A stretch of DNA of 64,000 nt from Lysobacteraceae bacterium P (GTDB taxonomy: Bacteria > Pseudomonadota > Gammaproteobacteria > Xanthomonadales > Xanthomonadaceae). Shown here piece by piece: positions 8,294 through 16,721 of the stretch. How positions within the stretch are numbered: the stretch's first letter is position 1; each line of letters starts with the position of its first letter. The position numbers were made by a program, and so were the translations under genes. Where the stretch lies: NCBI GenBank assembly GCA_005503055.1, contig SCOX01000005.1, positions 124,001 through 188,000 of the forward strand, in the 5' to 3' direction. The notes under the pieces are model-generated. The model saw only the letters and a list, made by a program, of their open reading frames with translations. It was not told the DNA's origin and ran no database searches.

Positions 8294-8815
8294 ATGAATT
8301 CCGATCCGCGCGCGCTCGCCGCCGAAACCGACTACGACCATTCGCAAGCGCTGCACCGCCTGCAACTTCATTACCAGTCGATGCCGCCGGTCGCGGCGAT
8401 GAACGTGACCGTCGCCGGCTACGACGGATTGCGCCTGCGCCTGCACGCACCGCTGTCCACGCACGTCAACGACAAGGGCTGCGCGTTCGGCGGCAGCCTG
8501 GCGTCGATGATGACGCTGGCCTCGTGGGGGCTGGTCGCGCTGCACATCGAAGAGGCGCTCCTGGAGGCGGAGGTCTTCGTCGCCGACAGCCAGATCCGCT
8601 ATGTCGCGCCCCTGTTCGCCGACCTGGACGTGGAGGCCGAGTTGGCCGCCGATGCGGTCTGGCCGAGCTTCATCGCCACCCTGCGCGAGCGTGGCCGTGC
8701 CCGCATCGGACTGGTCGCCCGGGCGCTGCTGCCCGACGGCGGGATCGCGACCGAGTTCACCGCACGCTATGTCGCGATCGCCAAGTCACGGACGGCGTCC
8801 CGCCCGAACGGCTAG
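8294..8815 (+). CDS. Hotdog-fold thioesterase (YiiD C-terminal type)
   Basis: A 173-residue protein whose body matches the putative thioesterase domain found at the C-terminus of YiiD and in stand-alone proteins. The hallmark is HVNDKGCAFGGSLASMMTLA (residues about 57-76), with the short helix of the hotdog fold after FGGS. It is followed by VADSQIRYVAPLFADL and a final beta-strand with FTARYVAI. It probably hydrolyses an acyl-CoA or acyl-ACP; the substrate is unknown. ATG 8294 is 55 bases from the divergent hemD start, so the two promoters must be compact or overlap. Confidence 0.8.
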   Translation: MNSDPRALAAETDYDHSQALHRLQLHYQSMPPVAAMNVTVAGYDGLRLRLHAPLSTHVNDKGCAFGGSLASMMTLASWGLVALHIEEALLEAEVFVADSQIRYVAPLFADLDVEAELAADAVWPSFIATLRERGRARIGLVARALLPDGGIATEFTARYVAIAKSRTASRPNG

Positions 8816-8845
8816 GATGTCGCGCAATCCCGGGGGGAAATCCGA

Positions 8846-9274
8846 ATGCGCCTGACCAAGCCCATGCTCCTGGCCGTGCTGGCCCTGTTGCTCGCCATCA
8901 CCGGCGATGCGCTGGCCCGTCGCGGCAAGATGGATCTGCTCCAGGCCAACCAGTACGCCTGGTCGGGGGCGATCCGCTGGGGCGATTTCGAGGGCGCGCT
9001 GAGCCTGGTCGAACCGGGCTACCGCGAGGCGCACCCGACCACCGATCTGGAGCTCAAGCGCTACGAACAGGTGCAGATCACCGCCTATCGCGAGCGCAGC
9101 AGCTCCGCCGACAAGAAGGGCGGCGTGGCCATGCGCGACGTCGAGATCGGCGTGGTCAACCGCCACACCCAGGCCGAGCGCACCGTCCGCTACCGCGAGG
9201 AATGGCGCTGGGACGAGGCCTCCAAGAACTGGTGGCTGATGACCGGCCTGCCGGACCTGTGGGACGGCGAGTAA
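8846..9274 (+). CDS. Exported conserved hypothetical protein
   Basis: A 142-residue protein with a clear signal peptide: MRLTKPM, then a hydrophobic core to about residue 20 and likely cleavage after GDALA. The mature part has a helical start (LQANQYAWSGAIRWGDFEGAL) and then a beta-rich half ending RYREEWRWDEASKNWWLMTG. That ending is the NTF2-like/DUF4440-style pattern of a final Trp-rich strand. It is probably periplasmic. A purine-rich ribosome-binding site (GGGGGGAAA) precedes ATG 8846. It sits 30 bases after the thioesterase and may be cotranscribed. Function unknown. Confidence 0.75.
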   Translation: MRLTKPMLLAVLALLLAITGDALARRGKMDLLQANQYAWSGAIRWGDFEGALSLVEPGYREAHPTTDLELKRYEQVQITAYRERSSSADKKGGVAMRDVEIGVVNRHTQAERTVRYREEWRWDEASKNWWLMTGLPDLWDGE

Positions 9275-9364
9275 AGCCTTGCGTCGCGGCCTGCTCGCGC
9301 GCCGTTTTGCGCCGCCGCCGCCCCTGGGCGACAATCCCGCCCCCGTTTTCCGCTGCGTGATGCC

Positions 9365-9802
9365 GTGAACTTCCAAGACCTGCTGGCTTTCGCCGAGCGC
9401 CACATGTACCTGTCGATGGCGCTCATCGGCCTGACGCTGGCGATCCTTTACACCGAAATCGCGCGCCTGTTCCGCGGCTACAAGGCGCTGCGCCCGGCCG
9501 AACTGACCGGGTTGATGAATCGCGAGAACGCGCTGGTCATCGACCTGTCGGCCAGCAACGACTTCGAGAAGGGCCACATCGCCGGCAGCAAGTCGGTGCA
9601 GCCCAGCCAGTTCGATCCGGAGAGCAAGCTGCTCGCCAACGCCAAGGAACTGCCGGTCGTGGTCGTGTGCCGCAACGGCCAAGGCTCGGCGGACGCCGCC
9701 AAGCGCCTGAAGAAGGCCGGCTTCAAGCACGTGTACTGGCTCGACGGCGGCATCGGCGCCTGGCAGCAGGCCGACCTGCCGCTGGTCAAGGGCCGCGCCT
9801 GA
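9365..9802 (+). CDS. Membrane-anchored rhodanese-like protein (YibN type)
   Basis: A 145-residue protein with one N-terminal transmembrane helix (about 14-32) and a rhodanese domain from about 42. The active-site loop is VVVVCRNGQGSADAA with catalytic Cys102, so it is likely an active sulfurtransferase and not an inactive homologue. The C-terminus has the usual YWLDGGIGAWQQADLP. It starts with GTG at 9365. In enterobacteria yibN precedes grxC and secB; here secB follows directly and grxC is absent from the gap. A 9-bp hairpin at 9822-9845 lies just after the stop. Confidence 0.88.
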   Translation: MNFQDLLAFAERHMYLSMALIGLTLAILYTEIARLFRGYKALRPAELTGLMNRENALVIDLSASNDFEKGHIAGSKSVQPSQFDPESKLLANAKELPVVVVCRNGQGSADAAKRLKKAGFKHVYWLDGGIGAWQQADLPLVKGRA

Positions 9803-9821
9803 GCCGCGCGACTTGATCTAG

Positions 9822-9845
9822 CAAGCCCGCCGACGTGCGGGCTTG
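9822..9845 (+). terminator. Hairpin after the rhodanese gene
   Basis: CAAGCCCGC and GCGGGCTTG form a perfect 9-bp stem around a 6-base loop, 20 bases after the rhodanese stop. There is no T-run behind it, so it may act as a weak or Rho-assisted terminator, or as a 3'-end stabiliser. Confidence 0.55.
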
Positions 9846-9999
9846 ATGGGTCGTGCACACGCCCCAACACCGGTTCGGGGGACACACGTGCATGACTTGT
9901 CGTGGTGCTTTCTCCCACGCAATCTGAACAGCCGGGGACGCCGGACCTGCGTGCCATAATCGAAACCTTTCCGCACTTTTATTGCCTGGAGTCACGAAG

Positions 10000-10509
10000 A
10001 TGTCCGAAGAAAACGTCAACGGCAGCGCCGAATCCGCCGAATCCATCGGCCCGGCGTTCACCGTCGAGAAGATCTACGTCAAGGACGTCTCCTTCGAGGT
10101 TCCGGGCGCGCCGGCCGTGTTCAACGAGCAGGCCCAGCCGCAGTTGCAGATGAACCTCAACCAGAGCGTTCAGCGCCTCAACGAGAACGCGTTCGAGGTG
10201 GTGCTCGGCATCACCCTGACCTGCACCGCCAACGACAAGACCCTGTACGTGGCCGAAGTGAAGCAGGCCGGCGTGTTCGGCCTGGCCGGCTTCGACGCGC
10301 AGACGCTCGACGCGATGCTCGGCACGCACTGCCCGAACGTCCTGTATCCGTACACCCGCCAGCTGATCAGCGACCTGATCCAGTCCGGCGGCTTCCCGCC
10401 GTTCTTCCTGCAGCCGATCAACTTCGACGCGCTCTACGCCGAAGGCCTGCGTCAGCGCGCGGCCCAGCAGCCGGGCCTGGCAGACGCCGAGACCGCCGGC
10501 AACGCCTGA
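10000..10509 (+). CDS. secB: Protein-export chaperone SecB
   Basis: A 169-residue cytosolic chaperone that forms tetramers, holds unfolded secretory precursors and hands them to SecA. Conserved features are [19 protein letters not shown] near the start, the [15 protein letters not shown] beta-strands, [12 protein letters not shown], and the [17 protein letters not shown] and [17 protein letters not shown] blocks at the end. ATG 10000 is favoured because a GGAG sequence sits 11 bases upstream and SecB proteins begin with a short acidic tail like MSEENVNG. The next gene, gpsA, starts 12 bases after the stop, a conserved secB-gpsA pair. Confidence 0.97.
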   Translation: MSEENVNGSAESAESIGPAFTVEKIYVKDVSFEVPGAPAVFNEQAQPQLQMNLNQSVQRLNENAFEVVLGITLTCTANDKTLYVAEVKQAGVFGLAGFDAQTLDAMLGTHCPNVLYPYTRQLISDLIQSGGFPPFFLQPINFDALYAEGLRQRAAQQPGLADAETAGNA

Positions 10510-10521
10510 CCGCGCCGCGGC

Positions 10522-11550
10522 ATGGAAGCGACCACTCTTCCGAACGTCGCGGTCCTCGGCGCGGGCTCCTGGGGCACCGCCCTGGCGGCCCTGATCGCAC
10601 GGCACGGTCATTCGACCGTGCTGTGGGGGCGCGACGCCGACGGCGTCGCGGCCATCGACCAGCGCCACGAGAACCCGCGCTACCTGCCCGGCATTGCATT
10701 GCCGGACTCGCTGCGCGCGACCACCGACCTGGCGCAGGCCCTGAAGGATGCGGACCTGGTGCTGGTCGTCGTGCCTTCGCACGCCTTCGCCGACACCCTG
10801 CGCAAGCTCGCGCCCCATCGCCCGGCCCACGCCGGCGTGGCCTGGGCGACGAAGGGCTTCGAGCCCGGCAGCGGCCGTTTCCTGCATGAAGTCGCCGAAG
10901 AAGTGCTCGGGCCCGACGTCCCACTGGCTGTCGTCACCGGACCGTCCTTCGCCAAGGAAGTCGCGCAGGGACTGCCGACCGCGCTGACCGTGCACGGCAG
11001 CGACCCGCAGTTCGCCCAGGCCGTCGCCGACGCGCTGCACGGGCCGGCGTTCCGCGCCTACACCGGCAACGACATGCTCGGCGCCGAGCTCGGCGGCGCG
11101 ATGAAGAATGTCCTGGCCGTCGCCACCGGCGTGGCCGATGGCATGCAGCTGGGTCTCAACGCCCGGGCGGGCCTGATCACGCGCGGCCTCAACGAGATGC
11201 TGCGCCTGAACCACGCCATCGGCGGCAAGGCCGAGACGTTGATGGGCCTGGCGGGCCTGGGGGATCTGGTGCTCACCTGCACAGGCGATCTTTCGCGCAA
11301 TCGCCGACTCGGCCTTGCGCTGGGTCGCGGGCAGTCGATCGAGGACGCGGTGCGCGAAATCGGCCAGGTGGTCGAGTCCGTGCAGACCGCCGACGAAGTC
11401 ATGCGCCAGGCCGAACGCCATGGCATCGAGCTGCCGATCTCCAGCGCGGTGCAGGCGGTACTGCATGGCGACATCACGCCGGGCGAAGGCCTGAAGCTCC
11501 TGCTCGCACGCGAGCAGAAGCCGGAGTATCCGCGCAATCTGTTTGGCTGA
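10522..11550 (+). CDS. gpsA: Glycerol-3-phosphate dehydrogenase [NAD(P)+]
   Basis: A 342-residue cytoplasmic enzyme that reduces dihydroxyacetone phosphate to sn-glycerol 3-phosphate for phospholipid synthesis. The Rossmann motif [12 protein letters not shown] starts at residue 11. The substrate-binding and catalytic regions [17 protein letters not shown] and [18 protein letters not shown] (containing the catalytic lysine) are intact, as is [13 protein letters not shown]. Length is normal for the family. It sits immediately downstream of secB and ends at a strong bidirectional terminator shared with the convergent Ax21-like gene. Confidence 0.97.
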   Translation: MEATTLPNVAVLGAGSWGTALAALIARHGHSTVLWGRDADGVAAIDQRHENPRYLPGIALPDSLRATTDLAQALKDADLVLVVVPSHAFADTLRKLAPHRPAHAGVAWATKGFEPGSGRFLHEVAEEVLGPDVPLAVVTGPSFAKEVAQGLPTALTVHGSDPQFAQAVADALHGPAFRAYTGNDMLGAELGGAMKNVLAVATGVADGMQLGLNARAGLITRGLNEMLRLNHAIGGKAETLMGLAGLGDLVLTCTGDLSRNRRLGLALGRGQSIEDAVREIGQVVESVQTADEVMRQAERHGIELPISSAVQAVLHGDITPGEGLKLLLAREQKPEYPRNLFG

Positions 11551-11578
11551 TCGCGGCGCTCTTGTCTCGATTCAAAAG

Positions 11579-11604
11579 AAAAGCCCGGCTTCGGCCGGGC
11601 TTTT
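11579..11604. terminator. Bidirectional terminator between gpsA and the Ax21-like gene
   Basis: AAAAGCCCGGC and GCCGGGCTTTT form a perfect 11-bp stem capped by a TTCG tetraloop. The A-run and T-run at the ends make it a textbook intrinsic terminator on both strands, serving gpsA (plus) and the outer-membrane protein gene at 11628 (minus). Confidence 0.92.
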
Positions 11605-11627
11605 GCTTGCTGCGAATCCGGCAGTGC

Positions 11628-12314
11628 TCAGAAGCTCGCGCGCACGCCGAGCGTGTATTGCGAGTAGCCGTCGCCGCCCTCGTACTCGCCGACGATGCCG
11701 AGGGTCTGCGTGAATTTGTACTGCAGGCCGCCGGTGGCGCTGAACTCCGATGGGCCGTCCCTGTCCCCGTCCATGGTGACATCGGTGTAGTGCGCCTTGG
11801 CCCAGGCTTCCATGGGCCCGAAGGCCGCGCGCACGCCCACGCTCAGGCGCAGGTCGGGCCCCTGGTCGAAACCGTAACCCCTGCTTTGGCCGTCCACGTC
11901 GAACTTCGTGCCATAGGCCGAGAGTTCCGCCAACAGGTCGGTGCTGTCGGAGATTCCAAACCGGTAGCCCACGCCCGCGTTCAAGCGGCTCCCGGTCACG
12001 TCCGCCTGCGAGAGGGTCGGCGGCCCTCCCATGAACACGTTGAAGGTCTGGACCTCGACAGTGTCCGTGCCGCGGCGGTAGCTGGCGAAGCCATACCAAT
12101 CGTCGCTGAAGGCGAACGAGCCGCCGATGAAGAAGCCGTCGGTCTTCGGATCGCCCGGGACGTCGTAGGTCAGGTTCCCGCCCCAGGGCGGGAGGTCGTC
12201 CTGCGCCAGGTGCGCGTAACCGCCTTCCAGATAGGTGTAGCTCAGCGTTTCCGCGGCCGGCGCGGCGAACGGAGCCGCCAACAGCAGTGCTGCCAATACG
12301 AGTTGCTTCCTCAT
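11628..12314 (-). CDS. Ax21-family outer membrane beta-barrel protein, paralog 1
   Basis: A 228-residue protein with a signal peptide (MRKQLVLAALLLAAPFAAPAA) and a mature beta-barrel ending in Phe (QYTLGVRASF), the outer-membrane assembly signal. The start of the mature part, LSYTYLEGGYAHL, matches the SYNYIEGGYV start of the true Ax21-like gene at 14053, and the closing strands TQTLGIVGEYEGG match its NQTWGVNGEVKF. Alternating hydrophobic strands and Asp/Gly turns fit an 8-strand barrel. It is the longest and most diverged of four tandem paralogs. Function unknown; probably an outer-membrane or vesicle protein. Terminator at 11579-11604. Confidence 0.82.
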   Translation of the reverse strand: MRKQLVLAALLLAAPFAAPAAETLSYTYLEGGYAHLAQDDLPPWGGNLTYDVPGDPKTDGFFIGGSFAFSDDWYGFASYRRGTDTVEVQTFNVFMGGPPTLSQADVTGSRLNAGVGYRFGISDSTDLLAELSAYGTKFDVDGQSRGYGFDQGPDLRLSVGVRAAFGPMEAWAKAHYTDVTMDGDRDGPSEFSATGGLQYKFTQTLGIVGEYEGGDGYSQYTLGVRASF

Positions 12315-12431
12315 GTTTCCCCTTGTGAGCAGTGCGCATCCTTGCCGCGAAGCAGCGTTGCGACGTCGGACGCGGCGGCCTCGACCGGCCCCTCCCCGGG
12401 GCCGTCGCAACGTTTTTGATTGTTCGACCGA

Positions 12432-13067
12432 TCAGAAGCTGGCGCGCACGCCCACTGCGAACATCGACGTATCGCCGCCGCCTTCGGCTTCGCCCACCAG
12501 GCCCCAGGTGGGAGTGAGCTTGTACTGCAGGCCGACGCTGGCGCTGAAGGCGCCGTCGTAGACGTCGCCGTCGGTGTAGTTGCCCTTGATCCAGACTTCC
12601 ACGTTGTCGGCGATGAGGTGGCGCACACCCACTGCCGCGCGCACGTCGTCGCCGTCCTGGGCTTCCTCTTCGTCGCCCTTCACGTCGATCTCCGTGCTGA
12701 GCCAGCTCAGTTCGGCCACCAGGTCGGCGCGCGCGTTGAGGCCGTGGTGGTAGCCCACGCCCAGCACGGCCTGCGACATGTCCACGTTGGAGCTGCCGAT
12801 CTCGCCCAGCCCCGGCGCCGACACGCCCACGTCGTCATCGCCCTTGCGATAGGCGCCGAATACATGGAACGAAGGCGATACCGCCGCCGAGCCGGCGACG
12901 AAGAAACCACCCGCCTCGATGTCATCGACTTCGAATCCCTCGATGCCCGGCAGCTCCTGGTCGAGCTGGGCGAAACCGGCTTCCAGGTAGGTGTAGCTGT
13001 GGCCGTCGGCGAATGCGGCGCCTGACGCCGCGGCCAGCGCAAGCGCCAGCGCGAGTTGCTTCTTCAT
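12432..13067 (-). CDS. Ax21-family outer membrane beta-barrel protein, paralog 2
   Basis: A 211-residue protein with a signal peptide (MKKQLALALALAAASGAAFA) and a mature barrel starting SYTYLEAGFAQLDQE and ending AVGVRASF with a terminal Phe. The mid-region SPSFHVFGAYRKGDDDV matches the APNFHLFGNYSSQEFDD segment of the Ax21 paralog at 14053. It has many acidic turns (GDEEEAQDGDDV), giving an acidic protein. The start at 13067 directly begins the signal peptide. It lies 117 bases upstream of paralog 1. No strong terminator follows; the 12388-12406 hairpin lacks a T-run on this strand, so readthrough into paralog 1 is possible. Confidence 0.82.
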   Translation of the reverse strand: MKKQLALALALAAASGAAFADGHSYTYLEAGFAQLDQELPGIEGFEVDDIEAGGFFVAGSAAVSPSFHVFGAYRKGDDDVGVSAPGLGEIGSSNVDMSQAVLGVGYHHGLNARADLVAELSWLSTEIDVKGDEEEAQDGDDVRAAVGVRHLIADNVEVWIKGNYTDGDVYDGAFSASVGLQYKLTPTWGLVGEAEGGGDTSMFAVGVRASF

Positions 13068-13150
13068 GAGTCCCCGGATGGATGGTGCAAACGAAGGCCA
13101 CACTTTCGCACGGAAGCCGTATCCCGGGCTGCCAACGCCGTCCCACACGA

Positions 13151-13176
13151 AAAAGCCCGGCCGAAGCCGGGCTCTT
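13151..13176 (-). terminator. Terminator after Ax21-family paralog 3
   Basis: AGCCCGGC and GCCGGGCT pair around CGAA, followed on the minus strand by a T-run (AAAA on the plus strand at 13151). It lies 20 bases past the stop of the gene at 13196. It separates paralog 3 from paralog 2, so the two are likely independent transcription units. Confidence 0.88.
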
Positions 13177-13195
13177 TCCGCGAACGTTGCCGCGC

Positions 13196-13849
13196 TCAGA
13201 AGCTGGCGCGCACGCCCACCATGTAGCGCGACAGATCGTCGAAGACTTCGACTTCGCCCACCAGGCCCCAGGTCCGGTTGAACTTGAACTGGCCGCCGAG
13301 GTTGCCGACGAAGTTGCCGCTGAAGTCGCTGGCGTCGAGGTAGCCCAGCTTGATCCAGCCTTCGGCGCGCTCGCTGCCGCCACGGAGGCCGACCGACGCG
13401 CGGCCGCCGTTGGCGTGCCACGACTCCGATTCGGATTCGCCTTCCGACGACACCTTGAAGTCCTCTTCCATGCGGAAGTAGGCCAGCTCGCCGATGAAGT
13501 CCACGCGCTCGCCCATGGCCGAGTGGAAGCCCACGCCGAACTCGGTGGTGGTCAGCTCGTCGTCGACCTTGACGTCGAACTGTCCGTTCGCGCCGAGATC
13601 GACGCCCACGGTGTCGTTGTCCTCGCCCTGTGCGTAGGCGCCGAACAGGTAGATCGACGGGCTGATGCCGAACGAACCACGCAGATAGGCCCCATCGGCG
13701 TCGAAGTCTCCCAGAAGCTCATCGTCGTGGTCGATGCGCAGCTGGTTGTAGCCGCCTTCAATGTAGGTGTAGCTCTGGCCGTTGTCGGTCGCGGACGCGG
13801 CAAACGGCGCGGCCGCCAGGACGGCGGCCAACAGAAAACGCTTCTTCAT
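13196..13849 (-). CDS. Ax21-family outer membrane beta-barrel protein, paralog 3
   Basis: A 217-residue protein with a signal peptide (MKKRFLLAAVLAAAPFAASA) and a mature barrel beginning QSYTYIEGGYNQLRID and ending YMVGVRASF. The segment ISPSIYLFGAYAQGED matches the other paralogs, and NRTWGLVGEVEVFDDLSRY near the end aligns with NQTWGVNGEVKFVDGYTEY of the gene at 14053. A long acidic turn (SSEGESESESWH) sits mid-protein. It is flanked by its own terminator and a 203-base upstream gap before the next paralog, so it probably has its own promoter. Confidence 0.85.
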   Translation of the reverse strand: MKKRFLLAAVLAAAPFAASATDNGQSYTYIEGGYNQLRIDHDDELLGDFDADGAYLRGSFGISPSIYLFGAYAQGEDNDTVGVDLGANGQFDVKVDDELTTTEFGVGFHSAMGERVDFIGELAYFRMEEDFKVSSEGESESESWHANGGRASVGLRGGSERAEGWIKLGYLDASDFSGNFVGNLGGQFKFNRTWGLVGEVEVFDDLSRYMVGVRASF

Positions 13850-13976
13850 GAAATCCCCTGATCCTTGTGGTGGTGATCCTTGCCGCCCTTGCGGCGGCGC
13901 GGGGAAGATAGCCGAGCGTGACAAAGCTCACAACCCGCTTTGGATCGGTGTCGCGTTTTGTCACTCCCCACAAAAA

Positions 13977-14002
13977 AAGAAAGCCCGGCCGAGGCCGGGC
14001 TT
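13977..14002 (-). terminator. Terminator after the ax21 gene
   Basis: AAGCCCGGC and GCCGGGCTT pair around a 4-base loop. On the minus strand a run of Ts (AAAAAAA at 13972-13978 on plus) follows. It is a strong intrinsic terminator 51 bases after the stop of the gene at 14053. Confidence 0.9.
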
Positions 14003-14052
14003 CAATCGCGACTTGGGGGAGAGAGAGATCGGTCGCGGTAACGCTGTGTGGA

Positions 14053-14610
14053 TCAGAAGCTGATGCGGGGACCGACGAAGTACTCGGTGTAGCCGTCGAC
14101 GAACTTCACTTCGCCGTTGACGCCCCAGGTCTGGTTGAACTTCACCTGCGCGCCGACGCGGCCGTAGAACTCGCCGTCGACGCCCTGGTCGTAGTCCTCG
14201 TAACCGGCCAGCGCATAACCTTCCAGGTTCGGGGTCAGCGAGGCGCGCACGCCGGCTTCCACGCTCCAGCCGTCGAGGTCGATCGAATCGAACTCCTGCT
14301 TCTCGTAGGCGACGCGGGTCAGCAGGTCGATGCTGGAGTTGATCTCGTGGTTGTAGCCCACGCCCAGGCGCCAGCGGTCGAGGTCGCCGAAGTTGTCGTC
14401 GAACTCCTGGCTGCTGTAGTTGCCGAACAGGTGGAAATTCGGCGCGATCGCGCCGGAACCGCCCACCGACCAGCCGTCGGCGTCCGGGAGATTGTCCGGG
14501 CTGGTGGCGACGTAGCCGCCTTCGATGTAGTTGTACGACACGCCATCGGCGGCCGAAGCGGCGAACGGCAGGGCAGCCAAAAGGGTCAGGGCAAGCAGGG
14601 AACGCTTCAT
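14053..14610 (-). CDS. ax21: Ax21 outer membrane / vesicle protein
   Basis: A 185-residue protein closest of the four to Xanthomonas Ax21. It has the signal peptide MKRSLLALTLLAALPFAASA, a mature start DGVSYNYIEGGYVAT, then NFHLFGNYSSQEFDD, WRLGVGYNHEI and a final FVGPRISF with C-terminal Phe. Ax21-type proteins are small outer-membrane beta-barrels found in outer-membrane vesicles. The former claim that Ax21 yields a sulfated quorum-sensing peptide recognised by rice XA21 was retracted (RaxX is the XA21 ligand), so no signalling role is assumed. It is the first of four tandem paralogs on this strand. Confidence 0.9.
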   Translation of the reverse strand: MKRSLLALTLLAALPFAASAADGVSYNYIEGGYVATSPDNLPDADGWSVGGSGAIAPNFHLFGNYSSQEFDDNFGDLDRWRLGVGYNHEINSSIDLLTRVAYEKQEFDSIDLDGWSVEAGVRASLTPNLEGYALAGYEDYDQGVDGEFYGRVGAQVKFNQTWGVNGEVKFVDGYTEYFVGPRISF

Positions 14611-14847
14611 AAGGACTTCAGCCTCTTTAATTGTTCTGGAATCCGGAACCCGCTTGGGGGAAGCGCGAGTGGCTCCGGTGGCGATGGAGTATCCGGACCT
14701 AACCGAAATTTAACCTGAATACTGAACTGGCAGGTGCAGGAACTTCCGCGAAACGGGGCGGTCCCCCACCCGCATCGGCCATCCCGCCGTGCATGGCGGC
14801 GAGTCCCCGGCCGCAGGGGCTTGCGGCGCGCACGCTAAAATCACGCC

Positions 14848-15669
14848 ATGAACCACGATCTCCCCCTCGGCCGCCACGTCGACTACCCACGCGAGTACGA
14901 CGCCAGCCTGCTGTTCCCCATCGCCCGCACGCTGGGTCGCGACCACATCGGCATCGGCGCAGGAGCGCTCCCCTTCGAGGGCCTGGACCGCTGGAACGCC
15001 TACGAGCTCAGCTGGCTCGACGGTCGCGGCAAGCCGCGCGCAGGCACGGCCACCATCACGGTCCCGGCGACCTCGCCGAACCTGATCGAGTCCAAGTCGC
15101 TCAAGCTCTACCTCAACTCCTTCAATGCCACGCGCATGGCATCCGACGACGAGGTGCGCACGCGCATCGTGGAGGACCTTTCGCGCGTTGCGGGCGCAAC
15201 GGTGGAAGTCGAATTCGGCCTGCCGCCGATCGACGAGACCGCGCCCGGCAACGCGGTGATGGACTGCATCGATGGCCTGGCGATCGACATCGACGACTAC
15301 GGACCGCCGAACGCGGACCATCTGGCCGCCGATGCATCGCATGTGGTGACCGAAACGCTCACCAGTTCGTTGCTGAAATCCAATTGCCCTGTCACCGGCC
15401 AGCCCGACTGGGCGCGCATCGTCATCGCCTACCACGGGCCGCAACTCGATCGCGCGGGACTGCTGCGTTACCTGGTTTCATTCCGCGATCACGCGGAGTT
15501 CCACGAGCAGTGCGTGGAACGCGTTTTCGTCGACGTGCTCGCGCGCACCGGTGCGCAGCGTCTGTCCGTGGAGGCGCGCTACACGCGGCGCGGCGGACTC
15601 GACATCAATCCCTGGCGGGCGACGCCGGGCGGCGCGCGTCCGGTGCCGGGTCGCGACGAACGGCAATAG
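14848..15669 (+). CDS. queF: NADPH-dependent 7-cyano-7-deazaguanine reductase
   Basis: A 273-residue cytosolic enzyme that reduces preQ0 to preQ1 in queuosine biosynthesis. It is the long, bimodular QueF form (E. coli type, about 280 residues). The QueF motif [13 protein letters not shown] spans residues 81-93. The C-terminal module carries the active-site [11 protein letters not shown], with Cys180 forming the thioimide and Asp187 as acid. The ending GGLDINPWR is also typical. No other que genes are in the window. ATG 14848 begins the conserved start MNHDLPLGR. Confidence 0.96.
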   Translation: MNHDLPLGRHVDYPREYDASLLFPIARTLGRDHIGIGAGALPFEGLDRWNAYELSWLDGRGKPRAGTATITVPATSPNLIESKSLKLYLNSFNATRMASDDEVRTRIVEDLSRVAGATVEVEFGLPPIDETAPGNAVMDCIDGLAIDIDDYGPPNADHLAADASHVVTETLTSSLLKSNCPVTGQPDWARIVIAYHGPQLDRAGLLRYLVSFRDHAEFHEQCVERVFVDVLARTGAQRLSVEARYTRRGGLDINPWRATPGGARPVPGRDERQ

Positions 15670-15768
15670 GGCCGTCGCCCCACCATCGATTTTCGTCCGT
15701 CCCTGTTACCTACCCTTAACAGGGCACGTGCCATGGTGCCTGCGCCTACACGGCAGGAGACAGACCAC

Positions 15769-16083
15769 GTGACCACCCCGGACAAGAAGGCCGACTTCTC
15801 CGACGTCAAAAGCAACGTCGAAAGCACCGAGCAGATCAACAAGAAGGCGGATTTCAGCGACGTGCAGTCGACGATCAGCTCGACTGAACAGATCACCTCC
15901 GCCACCGCCGGCGAAGCGCAGACCTATACCGTCCAGAAGGGCGACACGTTGTCGCACATCGCCAAGCAGTTCTATGGAAAGGCCGGCCAGTGGAACGCGA
16001 TCTTCGAAGCGAACCGCGACCAGCTCGACGATCCCGACCGCATCCAGCCCGGCCAGGTGTTGCGCATTCCGCCCGCCGCCTGA
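15769..16083 (+). CDS. Small LysM-domain protein with a duplicated N-terminus
   Basis: A 104-residue protein. The last 50 residues are one LysM domain (YTVQKGDTLSHIAKQFYG to IQPGQVLRIPP), which binds peptidoglycan or related glycans. Before it lies a direct 19-residue duplication: KKADFSDVKSNVESTEQIN and KKADFSDVQSTISSTEQIT. There is no signal peptide. GTG 15769 is preferred over the ATG at 15733 because AGGAGA sits about 10 bases before it. Similar cytosolic LysM proteins (YgaU/Kbp type) combine LysM with a BON domain; here the repeat replaces BON. It precedes a lipoprotein gene by 45 bases. Confidence 0.82.
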   Translation: MTTPDKKADFSDVKSNVESTEQINKKADFSDVQSTISSTEQITSATAGEAQTYTVQKGDTLSHIAKQFYGKAGQWNAIFEANRDQLDDPDRIQPGQVLRIPPAA

Positions 16084-16128
16084 TGCCCGACCGCTGACGA
16101 CCGCTGCCAAACTTCAGGAGATGTTTCG

Positions 16129-16626
16129 ATGATGATCCGCACCCGTTTGCACACCGCCGTCGCCGCCGCACTGCTCGCGTCGGTGGCGCTGGTCGGCTGC
16201 AAGAAGAAGGAAGAACCCGTCGCCGTCAGCACGCCGCCGGCCACGACCGAACCGGCCGCTCCGACGCCGCCGCCCGCACCGGTCGCCGCCGTCACCGTGA
16301 CCACCGTGGACCTGGGCACGACGGTCGGCGCGGACAAGAAGATCGCCACCCCGACCGCGACTTTCAAGCCCAGCGACACGATCAGCGCCTCCGTCGGCAC
16401 CTCGACGTCCGACCCGGCCACCGCGGCGCCCGCCAAGCTCGGTGCGAAGTGGACCTTCCAGGACGGCTCGATCGTCAAGGAAGACACCGCCGACATCAAC
16501 TTCGCCGGACCGGGCAACACCGTTTTCAGCATCAACAGCCCGAAGGGTTTCCCGACCGGCAAGTACAAGCTTGAAGTCCTGCTCGATGGCGCCGTCGTGC
16601 AGACGCGCGACTTCGAGGTGAAGTAA
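16129..16626 (+). CDS. Lipoprotein of unknown function
   Basis: A 165-residue lipoprotein. The signal peptide ends in a lipobox LVGCKKK with lipidated Cys at about residue 24. A Pro/Ala/Thr-rich linker of about 30 residues follows, then a beta-sandwich-like domain with FKPSDTISASVGT and a closing GKYKLEVLLDGAVVQTRDFEV, the pattern of an Ig-like fold. Basic residues after the Cys do not suggest inner-membrane retention, so outer-membrane sorting is likely. GGAG lies 10 bases upstream of ATG 16129. A strong terminator follows at 16662-16690. Confidence 0.8.
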   Translation: MMIRTRLHTAVAAALLASVALVGCKKKEEPVAVSTPPATTEPAAPTPPPAPVAAVTVTTVDLGTTVGADKKIATPTATFKPSDTISASVGTSTSDPATAAPAKLGAKWTFQDGSIVKEDTADINFAGPGNTVFSINSPKGFPTGKYKLEVLLDGAVVQTRDFEVK

Positions 16627-16661
16627 CCGTCTCTCTCCCCCACCTCACTGGTGGGCAGCAT

Positions 16662-16690
16662 GGGCGCGGCTCTCCCCGCGCCCTTTTTTT
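16662..16690 (+). terminator. Intrinsic terminator after the lipoprotein gene
   Basis: GGGCGCGG and CCGCGCCC form an 8-bp GC stem around a short loop, followed by seven Ts. It lies 36 bases past the stop of the lipoprotein gene and closes the LysM-lipoprotein unit. Confidence 0.9.
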
Positions 16691-16721
16691 GCGCATCGTT
16701 CCTGCATGCACGAGGCCGCAC

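Noticed and set aside
11628-14610. Ax21 genes as a quorum-sensing signal system
   Set aside because: The original signalling reports on Ax21 were retracted. The sequence supports only an outer-membrane beta-barrel family.
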